Below, one piece after another: positions 1 to 5,013 of a stretch of 12,037 nt of DNA (position 1 is the first letter of the stretch; the number at the start of each line of letters is the position of its first letter). The notes beneath the pieces are model-generated. The model searched no databases, was not told the origin of the DNA, and saw nothing but the letters and a program-made list of their open reading frames with translations. Position numbers and translations under genes: made by a program. The stretch covers positions 1 through 12,037 of the forward strand of contig WJKR01000062.1 in assembly GCA_014729015.1 (NCBI GenBank), in the 5' to 3' direction. Source of the stretch: Candidatus Woesearchaeota archaeon. GTDB taxonomy: Archaea > Nanobdellota > Nanobdellia > Woesearchaeales > WJKR01.

Positions 1-984
1 CGTGTCCCGGTAGAAGTAGTGTCCTGAGTCTTCTGCGCCGAAGATGGCTCCTTCTGTTGCCATGCGATGCATCATGAACGCCGCGCCCGTCCTGTTCACA
101 ATGGGGGTGCCGCCCGCTTGTTCGACCGCTTCTTTGACGATGTGGCTGCTGATGACGTCGTAGATGATCTTTGCTTTCGGTTCCTGTTCGAGGTAGTCTT
201 GCGCGATGGCCGCTGCGATGTTGCCTCTGGGGATGGGCTTTCCTTGTTCGTCGACGAATACCGCTCGGTCGGCGTCCGCGTCGAAGATGCACGCGAAGTC
301 CGCTCCTTGTTCGACCACTGCTGTCGCTGCTTGTTTCTGTGCGCCTCCTTTGAGTGGGTTCGGGTCGTGTCCGGGGAAGTCGCCGTCGGGTTCGAAGTTC
401 AATGCCGAGTATTGTATGTTGATCTTGGGGAACAGGCTTTCGCATACTTTTCCTGCCGGGCCATTGCTCGCGTCGGCGATGACATGCAATCGTGTGAGGT
501 CTTGGGTGACATGTTTCGCTAGGAGGTCGGTGTATGCTTGCATGACGTCTTTCTTGGTGATGGCGCCTTGCTGTTCTGGTGCTGGAAACTTGCCTTTGTC
601 GATGAGTTCTTCTATGTCGAGCAGGCCGTGCTGGTCGGTTATCTGTCCTGCTGCTTGTCCGAAGAGTTTCATGCCGCCGTACTCTTTCGGATTGTGAGAG
701 GCAGTGACCTGCAGCGCGGCTTCGTAGCTGAGGTGTTGTTGCATCATCTTGATCATCGGCGTCGTTACCAGGCCGATGTCTGTGACGTCCGCTCCTTGGT
801 CGGTGATGCCCTTGATGACTGCTGTCGCGAGCGCTGGTGATGATTTCCTTGCGTCTTGGCCGAGCAGGACCTTTTTCGCTTTGGTGAAGGCGACGAATGC
901 TCTACCGACTTTGTACGCGGTCTCCTCGTCGATGTCCGCTGGATAGATGCCTCTGATGTCGTACGCTTTGAAGATGCCACCCAT
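1..984 (-). CDS. manB: Phosphomannomutase/phosphoglucomutase, C-terminus cut by window edge
   Basis: An alpha-D-phosphohexomutase that interconverts sugar 1- and 6-phosphates (mannose and/or glucose) for nucleotide-sugar supply. The 328 codons present run from ATG at 984 to the window edge, where the gene is cut; the family is about 450 residues, so most of domain 4 is missing. Visible motifs in order: the N-terminal KAYDIRG (residues 6-12); the phosphoserine loop TASHNP with catalytic Ser96; the metal loop DADADR (235-240), where many relatives have DGDADR or DGDGDR; and the sugar-binding loop GAEDSGHY with Glu318, Ser320 and His322. The start is supported by the family N-terminus and by an AT-rich box about 30 nt upstream. 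It lies 34 nt downstream of cutA on the same strand, but probably has its own promoter. Mannose versus glucose preference cannot be read from the sequence. Confidence 0.95.
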   Translation of the reverse strand, partial: MGGIFKAYDIRGIYPADIDEETAYKVGRAFVAFTKAKKVLLGQDARKSSPALATAVIKGITDQGADVTDIGLVTTPMIKMMQQHLSYEAALQVTASHNPKEYGGMKLFGQAAGQITDQHGLLDIEELIDKGKFPAPEQQGAITKKDVMQAYTDLLAKHVTQDLTRLHVIADASNGPAGKVCESLFPKINIQYSALNFEPDGDFPGHDPNPLKGGAQKQAATAVVEQGADFACIFDADADRAVFVDEQGKPIPRGNIAAAIAQDYLEQEPKAKIIYDVISSHIVKEAVEQAGGTPIVNRTGAAFMMHRMATEGAIFGAEDSGHYFYRDT

Positions 985-1006
985 AGAAGTTGCGTTCAGT
1001 CATGAT

Positions 1007-1017
1007 GGGTTATAAGT
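1007..1017 (-). promoter_or_regulatory. TATA-like box for manB
   Basis: On the minus strand an AACTTATAACC element lies about 30 nt upstream of the manB ATG, close to the cutA stop codon. The spacing predicts a transcript starting at or within a few bases of the start codon, and no Shine-Dalgarno motif is visible. The assignment rests on AT-richness and spacing only. Confidence 0.5.
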
Positions 1018-1018
1018 T

Positions 1019-1330
1019 TTATGGTTTTGTGCAGCCAGCGAGCCAGTCTTCGTATGCTTTGTTGGCGGTCACTGGCAGTGTGATGATGCAGGGGGTGTCG
1101 TACGGGTGCAGTGCCAGTATGGTTTTCTCAGCTTTCTCAACGTTTTGCGTTGGGAGCTTGAATAAGGCGATGGTCTCTTTGTCTTCCCTTAATATTTCTT
1201 CCCAGGTGTAGTAGTTGCTGCTTTGGAAGAAGTTGGCGCAGGCGATGAGCTTTTTCTCGAGGAGTTTTTTCGCTATTTTTCTTGCGGTGTCTTTGTCTGG
1301 GTGCGTGGTGTAGAGGATGGTGAAGGGCAT
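1019..1330 (-). CDS. cutA: CutA1-family divalent-cation tolerance protein
   Basis: A 103-residue CutA1 protein, the usual size. The family forms very stable cytoplasmic trimers and has been linked to copper and other divalent-metal tolerance; its biochemical role is unsettled. Family signatures visible: the N-terminal strand ending in YTTHPDKDTA, the central LIACANFF (28-35), the YYTWEEI segment (family usually YxWxGxI; the Gly is Glu here) and the HPYDTPCI segment followed by a C-terminal YEDWL. The ATG at 1330 fits the family N-terminus. No Shine-Dalgarno is visible; a weak TTAAG box about 25 nt upstream may give a leaderless mRNA. It is divergent from the PerR-like/SOD operon, which suggests a metal and oxidative stress neighbourhood. 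Confidence 0.92.
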   Translation of the reverse strand: MPFTILYTTHPDKDTARKIAKKLLEKKLIACANFFQSSNYYTWEEILREDKETIALFKLPTQNVEKAEKTILALHPYDTPCIITLPVTANKAYEDWLAGCTKP

Positions 1331-1408
1331 GTGAGGGGGGAATGCGCTTGTGCTTAAGAGCTTTGTGCGTGTAGTTGTGATGTTGGGGGAACGGAAAAGG
1401 CACAGGAA

Positions 1409-1424
1409 CGAAAGATTTATATAA
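1409..1424 (+). promoter_or_regulatory. BRE/TATA promoter of the regulator-SOD operon
   Basis: A purine-rich BRE-like stretch (CGAAAG, 1409-1414) is followed by TTTATATAA at 1416-1424. A transcription start about 25 nt downstream would fall near 1445, inside the second operator-like repeat, so a bound regulator could block initiation. The start site is inferred from usual archaeal spacing. Confidence 0.7.
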
Positions 1425-1460
1425 TAATAACAATTACTTATTAATAATAACTATTATTAA
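1422..1460 (+). promoter_or_regulatory. Tandem operator-like repeats, probable Fur/PerR-type site
   Basis: TAATAATAAC occurs at 1422-1431 and again at 1442-1451, exactly 20 bp apart, and 16 of 19 positions match across 1422-1440 versus 1442-1460. The second copy is part of a 20-bp palindrome (1441-1460) with 9-bp arms TTAATAATA and TATTATTAA around a central AC. This resembles the AT-rich inverted repeats bound by PerR and Fur. It lies between the TATA box and the start codon of the Fur-family gene, so autoregulation is likely. The palindrome and repeat are seen directly; regulator binding is inferred. Confidence 0.65.
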
Positions 1461-1470
1461 GGTGGGTTGG

Positions 1471-1851
1471 ATGAAAACAAGAACGACCACACAACAAGTG
1501 CACATCCTGCAATACCTACGGCAGAAACACAGCCACCCCTGCGCAGAAGCCATCCACAAGGAAGTCGTCAAGCAACTCCCGACGATCACACTCGCAACGG
1601 TATATCGCAATCTCAACAAATTAGTGGAACAAGAAGACATCATCAGCTTCAAGGTCGGCAACACCTACCATTACGACGGGAAAGTCGGCGACCACATCCA
1701 CGGCATCTGCGAGAACACCGGGAAGATAGTCGACATAGAGCAGCCAGAACTCGTCCAATACGTCAGGAAGAAAATCCATCATCACGGCTTCACGCCGAAA
1801 AACATCAGGATCATCGTCACAGGAACATGCAAACGAGGTGAAACACAGTGA
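1471..1851 (+). CDS. Fur-family transcriptional regulator, PerR-like
   Basis: A 126-residue metal-dependent repressor of the Fur superfamily. The N-terminal winged helix has the typical LATVYRNLNKL recognition region (41-51); the C-terminal half is the metal-binding dimer domain. Aligning by motif to Bacillus PerR, all five regulatory ligands are kept: His22, Asp69, His75, His77 and Asp88 (an Asp, as in PerR, where Fur has Glu). The structural zinc site is half lost: Cys80 and Cys120 remain, but their partners are Thr83 and Gly123. ATG at 1471 is chosen because AAGGTGG (1459-1465) is a well-placed ribosome site; a GTG at 1462 would overlap it. The stop overlaps the SOD start, so the two are probably co-translated. 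Likely role: peroxide or metal sensing with control of SOD and itself. The ligand assignment is by eye. Confidence 0.9.
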   Translation: MKTRTTTQQVHILQYLRQKHSHPCAEAIHKEVVKQLPTITLATVYRNLNKLVEQEDIISFKVGNTYHYDGKVGDHIHGICENTGKIVDIEQPELVQYVRKKIHHHGFTPKNIRIIVTGTCKRGETQ

Positions 1852-2456
1852 CGTATGAAACATCAACACTCGGATATGACTATGACGCATTGGAACCGCA
1901 CATCGATGCGCAGACCATGCAGATCCACCACGACAAGCACCACGCGGCGTACACCAAGAAGTTGAACGCGGCAGTGGAGAAGCATCCAGAACTGTTCGAG
2001 AAGAAAGCGGAAGAACTGATCGCTGATTTGGATGCAATACCCGAAAACATCCGCACCGCGGTCAGGAACAACGGCGGCGGCCATGTCAACCACGCATTCT
2101 TCTGGCCGTTGTTGAAGAAAGACGTCGCAGCAAAAGGTCCAGCAGTCGAAAAAATCAAGGGACGATTCGGTTCTCTGGAGGAGTTCAAGGAAACATTCGC
2201 GCAAGCAGCAGCGACCAGGTTCGGCAGCGGATGGGCATGGCTCGTTTTGGATGACGGAAAACTAGAAATTATGTCAACACCGAACCAAGACAACCCATTA
2301 AGTGAAGGAAAAGTTCCTTTATTAGCACTCGACATGTGGGAACATAGCTGGTATCTCAAGTGGAAGTTTGACAAAGCAAGCTACATCAAGGCATTTTGGA
2401 ACGTCGTGAACTGGGAGCAAGTCAACGAGCACTACAAAGCAGCAACGGGTGAATAA
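1848..2456 (+). CDS. sod: Superoxide dismutase, Fe/Mn family (Mn-type residues)
   Basis: A cytoplasmic enzyme that converts superoxide to oxygen and hydrogen peroxide. At 202 residues it is full length for the family. Metal ligands are His27 (MQIHHDKHH), His82 (GGHVNHAFFW), Asp162 and His166 (LALDMWEHSWY). Gly78 and Gln147 (NQDNPL) match the positions that in E. coli mark the manganese enzyme (Gly77, Gln146) rather than the iron enzyme, so manganese or cambialistic use is expected. It starts at GTG, overlapping the regulator stop by 4 nt; GAGGTG at 1835-1840 is a good ribosome site 7 nt upstream. The region from about 2240 to 2380 is visibly richer in A/T than the first half of the gene. Peroxide produced here is the signal a PerR-like regulator would sense. 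Confidence 0.97.
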   Translation: MTYETSTLGYDYDALEPHIDAQTMQIHHDKHHAAYTKKLNAAVEKHPELFEKKAEELIADLDAIPENIRTAVRNNGGGHVNHAFFWPLLKKDVAAKGPAVEKIKGRFGSLEEFKETFAQAAATRFGSGWAWLVLDDGKLEIMSTPNQDNPLSEGKVPLLALDMWEHSWYLKWKFDKASYIKAFWNVVNWEQVNEHYKAATGE

Positions 2457-2459
2457 ACA

Positions 2460-2513
2460 ATGGTAGACATCAATGACCAAGCGCCGGGCGTGGACTTGGT
2501 AGGAAAGATTTAA
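2460..2513 (+). other. 17-codon ORF after sod, possible peroxiredoxin N-terminal remnant
   Basis: ATG at 2460 opens MVDINDQAPGVDLVGKI and then TAA. The archaeal-type ribosome site GGGTGA (2447-2452) is correctly placed 7 nt upstream, inside the last codons of sod. The peptide has the opening pattern of thioredoxin-like peroxiredoxins (hydrophobic-x-D-x-AP-x-hydrophobic), an enzyme class that fits a PerR-like/SOD operon, but no catalytic Cys region follows in any frame before nth. It could be a truncated gene, a translated leader or small peptide, or coincidence. Its last codons double as the TATA region of nth. Confidence 0.35.
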
Positions 2514-2515
2514 CT
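2505..2515 (+). promoter_or_regulatory. TATA-like box for nth
   Basis: An AAAGATTTAAC element is centred about 29 nt upstream of the nth ATG, with pyrimidine-rich sequence between. The spacing suggests a leaderless transcript. It overlaps the end of the 17-codon ORF. Confidence 0.45.
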
Positions 2516-2539
2516 ACTGCTTTTCCTCCTCTTTCCCTG

Positions 2540-3193
2540 ATGAACGTCAACATCGACAAGATATACGACGTCTTGGCGCGAGAATACCCGAAATGGCGCG
2601 TCCCGGTCGCTAATCTGGTGGACGCGCAGACCAAGGACCCGTTCAAGGTGTTGGTCGGCACGTTGTTGTCAGCGCAGACCAGGGACGAAGTCACCGCTGT
2701 TGTTTGCCAAAAGCTATTCAAGAAAATTAAGCATTACAAGGACTTGGAGAAGATTGATGTCAAATCATTACAGGAACTCATTTATCCGGTGAGTTATTAT
2801 CGCACCAAGGCCAAGCACTTGAAAATACTTGCAAGAAAATTACGCGAAGAGTTTGATGGTGTTGTGCCTGATGAGGTAGACGAGTTGGTGAAGCTTCCCG
2901 GCGTGGGTCATAAGACAGCGAATGTCACACTGGCAACCGCTTTCAAGAAACCGGCCATCGGCGTTGACACGCACGTGCACCGATTGAGTAACCGTTTCGG
3001 CTATGTGAAGACGAAGACCAGGTATGAGACTGAGATGAAACTACGAGAGATACTGCCGAAGAAATACTGGGTGAAGTACAACACCTACCTTGTCGCGCTC
3101 GGTCAGCGGATCTGTCATCCTACTAGTCCGAAATGCTCCATGTGTCCTTTGAACAAGCTCTGCAAGAAGGTCGGGGTGACACGAAGCCGCTAG
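2540..3193 (+). CDS. nth: Endonuclease III, DNA glycosylase/AP lyase
   Basis: A base-excision repair enzyme that removes oxidised pyrimidines and nicks the abasic site. Its 217 residues match the family length. The helix-hairpin-helix LPGVGHKTA carries catalytic Lys125, and VDTHVHR carries catalytic Asp143; these correspond to E. coli Lys120 and Asp138. The [4Fe-4S] cluster motif C-x6-C-x2-C-x5-C is complete (Cys192, 199, 202, 208). LLSAQTRD (42-49) matches the family's N-terminal motif. A box about 29 nt upstream points to a leaderless message. Codon use is ordinary, with more T than the strongly T-poor genes on either side. The stop codon overlaps that of the convergent winged-helix gene (3190-3193). 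Position after SOD fits an oxidative-damage theme, though it has its own promoter. Confidence 0.97.
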   Translation: MNVNIDKIYDVLAREYPKWRVPVANLVDAQTKDPFKVLVGTLLSAQTRDEVTAVVCQKLFKKIKHYKDLEKIDVKSLQELIYPVSYYRTKAKHLKILARKLREEFDGVVPDEVDELVKLPGVGHKTANVTLATAFKKPAIGVDTHVHRLSNRFGYVKTKTRYETEMKLREILPKKYWVKYNTYLVALGQRICHPTSPKCSMCPLNKLCKKVGVTRSR

Positions 3194-3450
3194 CCATGAT
3201 AGAACGATTTCTGTATGACGAGCTCATGCAACTCCATGGAGACGTCTTGGTACGGGTCCCACGTGATGCCGCGCATACTCGTGACCACCTTCCTATTGTT
3301 TTCCAGATACGCAACGATTCGTTTGAGCGTGCTGTGCTGGACCTTTCTCGGCAGTCGCCGCTTCAGGGCGGCGAAGGAGACTGTTTTCCCTGCCGCTCGT
3401 AGCGTCTGCTCGACCATGAGGACTGTCTTGAGCGTCGGAGAGTGATCCAT
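3190..3450 (-). CDS. Small winged-helix DNA-binding protein, archaeal type
   Basis: An 86-residue protein with a predicted winged helix: helices at about 9-18 (TVLMVEQTLR) and 25-32 (FAALKRRL), a recognition helix around 40-51 (STLKRIVAYLEN) and a wing strand KVVTSMRGITW (54-64). The pattern resembles short archaeal HTH proteins whose targets are unknown to me. The start at 3450 is supported by an AT-rich box 27 nt upstream; an internal ATG at 3417 (Met12) would also leave a full domain and is the alternative. Its stop codon overlaps the nth stop within the palindrome CTAG. It is divergent from the histidine phosphatase gene, so it might control that promoter, but nothing shows this directly. 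Confidence 0.75.
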   Translation of the reverse strand: MDHSPTLKTVLMVEQTLRAAGKTVSFAALKRRLPRKVQHSTLKRIVAYLENNRKVVTSMRGITWDPYQDVSMELHELVIQKSFYHG

Positions 3451-3472
3451 ACATACAACTATATATCTTTTT

Positions 3473-3481
3473 GATATAAAT
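3473..3481 (-). promoter_or_regulatory. TATA-like box for the small winged-helix gene
   Basis: On the minus strand ATTTATATC is centred about 27 nt upstream of the ATG at 3450. A nearby inverted repeat (TATATC at 3462-3467 and GATATA at 3473-3478, 5-nt spacer) overlaps this box and could be an operator, but such AT-only repeats are common by chance. Confidence 0.5.
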
Positions 3482-3506
3482 ATGTATCTATTTGCTCGTT
3501 ACAGAA

Positions 3507-3517
3507 GATTTTTATAG
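3507..3517 (+). promoter_or_regulatory. TATA-like box for the histidine phosphatase gene
   Basis: GATTTTTATAG is centred 26 nt upstream of the ATG at 3538, with no Shine-Dalgarno in between, so the message is probably leaderless. It lies about 30 bp from the divergent winged-helix promoter. Confidence 0.6.
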
Positions 3518-3537
3518 GGCCACAGCAGTGCACCGCC

Positions 3538-4128
3538 ATGCGACTCTTCCTGACCCGGCACGGAGAAACAGTAGAAAACAAGCAAGGCATCATCCAAGGC
3601 CACCTGCCAGGGCAACTCACCGACCTCGGCAAGGAACAGGCAACAAAACTCGCAGAACGCCTGAAAGACGAGCGTTTCGACATCATCTACGCCTCCGACC
3701 TCGCACGAGTCGAGGACACGGTCGAGGAGATAGCGAAATATCACCAAGGGACCACGCTCTGCCTGAGCAAAGCATTACGCGAACGGAACTTCGGCGACCA
3801 CCAAGGCAAGACCAAAGCAGAGGTGTGGGACGAAGACAACCTGCACTATCATGAGCACGTCGGGGGCGAAACGCCAGAAGAATTCTACGAACGGGTAAAC
3901 GCGTTCTGGGAAGAGATCAAAGAAAAGCACGCCGACCAAAACGTGCTCTGCGTCAGTCACGACGGCACCACCACTGCGCTCGTCGCCGCCATCACGACCG
4001 GCAGCATCACCGGCATGCGCGGACAGAAACACTTCGGCAACACCAGCCTCTCCGTCATCACCGTCGACGATGAAGGCCATGACATCGAGCTCACGAACGA
4101 CATGAGCCACTTGTCCCCTATCACTTGA
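3538..4128 (+). CDS. Histidine phosphatase family protein (phosphoglycerate mutase-like)
   Basis: A 196-residue member of the cofactor-dependent phosphoglycerate mutase/histidine phosphatase branch. The catalytic RHGE motif is at residues 7-10, with His8 as the phosphorylated residue. Supporting residues are Arg57 in SDLAR, Glu82 in LRERNFG and His141 in VSHDG. It is close in size to small broad-specificity phosphatases rather than the longer glycolytic mutases, so a phosphatase is more likely, but the substrate cannot be read from the motifs. Starts at ATG 3538 with a TATA-like box 26 nt upstream. Its 3' end overlaps the convergent RNase P subunit gene by 8 nt. The coding strand is strongly T-poor. 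Confidence 0.9.
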   Translation: MRLFLTRHGETVENKQGIIQGHLPGQLTDLGKEQATKLAERLKDERFDIIYASDLARVEDTVEEIAKYHQGTTLCLSKALRERNFGDHQGKTKAEVWDEDNLHYHEHVGGETPEEFYERVNAFWEEIKEKHADQNVLCVSHDGTTTALVAAITTGSITGMRGQKHFGNTSLSVITVDDEGHDIELTNDMSHLSPIT

Positions 4129-4429
4129 AAGGCGTCCGAGAAAACTTCCTGCAATAATCGCAAAACACGGTCAACATCCCATCCCTTATCCGGACACGAC
4201 CATTCACCCCAGACCTGATATAATGATAGCAATGTTGGCAATACTTCCGCTTATACTCCCGCGGCATGCGCACCTTATATTTCATCTGCGTCACCCTTGC
4301 CAAGTGCACGTACCGATGCGCCAGGTCAGGACGAGCAGCAAACACCTCATCAGCCTGGTGAAACAACTCCTTGATGTGCTCCTTCGCAACCCTCTTCTCT
4401 TTCTGCTTCCGCTTGGCACGGGGATGCAT
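4121..4429 (-). CDS. rnp4: Ribonuclease P protein component 4 (Rpp21/Rpr2 family)
   Basis: A protein subunit of archaeal RNase P, which removes 5' leaders from pre-tRNA; in other archaea it pairs with Rpp29 and contacts the RNA specificity domain. The 102 residues contain the conserved helical part (HIKELFHQADEVF, then LAHRYVHLARVTQMKYKVRMP), the basic PREYKRKYC entry to the zinc ribbon, and four zinc cysteines in two CxxC pairs (Cys64/67 and Cys90/93). I chose ATG 4429 because a TTAAAAA box is centred 27 nt upstream and the family N-terminus begins about there. An ATG at 4468 would add 13 residues whose AT-rich codons look like promoter sequence. The 3' end overlaps the histidine phosphatase gene. 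Confidence 0.92.
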   Translation of the reverse strand: MHPRAKRKQKEKRVAKEHIKELFHQADEVFAARPDLAHRYVHLARVTQMKYKVRMPREYKRKYCQHCYHYIRSGVNGRVRIRDGMLTVFCDYCRKFSRTPFK

Positions 4430-4451
4430 GCCGTGCATGAAGCAACACTCA

Positions 4452-4461
4452 TTTTTAAGCG
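4452..4461 (-). promoter_or_regulatory. TATA-like box that decides the rnp4 start
   Basis: On the minus strand CGCTTAAAAA is centred about 27 nt upstream of ATG 4429. If used, the transcript starts downstream of the alternative ATG at 4468, making the shorter protein the real one. The same CGCTTAAA core is found before the coiled-coil gene. Confidence 0.5.
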
Positions 4462-4472
4462 TTCTCATCCTG

Positions 4473-4488
4473 CTCTATACTCTCTATA
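4473..4488 (+). promoter_or_regulatory. AT-rich box upstream of the small exported-protein gene
   Basis: Two overlapping CTATA copies lie 50-60 nt upstream of ATG 4536. A transcript from here would have a leader of roughly 25-35 nt containing the ribosome site at 4525-4532. The same stretch could serve the divergent strand, so orientation is uncertain. Confidence 0.3.
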
Positions 4489-4509
4489 CCAACATTTCAT
4501 AGCTTAGGA

Positions 4510-4532
4510 CACCTCCTGCCTGGCAAGGTGAG
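4510..4532 (+). promoter_or_regulatory. Ribosome site AAGGTGAG, possibly sequestered in a hairpin
   Basis: AAGGTGAG (4525-4532) is a strong archaeal ribosome site just before ATG 4536. Its AGGTG (4526-4530) can pair with CACCT at 4510-4514 across an 11-nt loop, which would hide the site. The stem is only 5 bp, so function is uncertain. Confidence 0.4.
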
Positions 4533-4535
4533 CAC

Positions 4536-4934
4536 ATGATCAGAACCTTAGGACTAGCATTGCTCGTACGACTGCTCTCCGCAGGAATAGACGCGCCGCC
4601 CACAGCAGAAGGACGGCTCCTCGTAGAACCCGTCATCTCATCATTCGCCGACGTGCACGTCCACAAAAAAGACGGGACGTACATCAACACGCTGCACACG
4701 GACAACTGGGGAGCAGCGTACTACGCATTCCCCATCGACACGGCGCGAGCAGACACGGTCGACGGCAAGCCCGTCGGAGAATACTTGCTCAGAATAGAAC
4801 CAGGGCACAGCAAAGACGCAACCGGACGGGTGGCCGGCGACGAGTTCAAACCGTACCGAGACACGATCAAAATCCACGAAGGCAAGAACCCGCTGCTCAT
4901 TGTCGGCGACGAAGCACGAGCGGCCTACCACTAA
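4536..4934 (+). CDS. Small putative exported beta-sandwich protein
   Basis: I do not recognise this 132-residue protein. The first 18 residues (basic start, then LGLALLV and LLSAGI) look like a signal peptide or membrane anchor, although Arg12 interrupts the hydrophobic stretch. The rest has alternating strands such as VHVHKKDGTYINTL, then a turn with DNWGAAYYAFPI, then GEYLLRIEPG. This order (domain strand, dG-x-Y, G-x-Y-x-F, G-x-Y-x-L-x-I) resembles the carboxypeptidase-regulatory or PEGA-like beta-sandwich found on cell-surface proteins. No catalytic motif is visible. Unlike most genes here it has a leader with a Shine-Dalgarno site. Next gene starts 79 nt downstream with its own promoter. 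Confidence 0.7.
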   Translation: MIRTLGLALLVRLLSAGIDAPPTAEGRLLVEPVISSFADVHVHKKDGTYINTLHTDNWGAAYYAFPIDTARADTVDGKPVGEYLLRIEPGHSKDATGRVAGDEFKPYRDTIKIHEGKNPLLIVGDEARAAYH

Positions 4935-4979
4935 ACTGGACAACCGCGCGCATAGCCAGAGACTACTCCTTTCGAGCAA

Positions 4980-4989
4980 AAATACATAA
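4980..4989 (+). promoter_or_regulatory. TATA-like box for the HAD phosphatase gene
   Basis: AAATACATAA is centred about 29 nt upstream of ATG 5014 with a purine/A-rich stretch just before it (BRE-like). No ribosome site is visible between box and ATG, fitting leaderless transcription. Confidence 0.5.
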
Positions 4990-5013
4990 ACGAGGACTCC
5001 CCCCAGAACGACA

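Noticed and set aside
1462..1470. GTG start for the PerR-like regulator
   Set aside because: It lies within the AAGGTGG ribosome site that serves ATG 1471.
3462..3478. TATATC/GATATA inverted repeat as an operator for the small winged-helix protein
   Set aside because: Only 6-bp AT-rich arms overlapping a TATA box; too likely by chance to list as a separate site.
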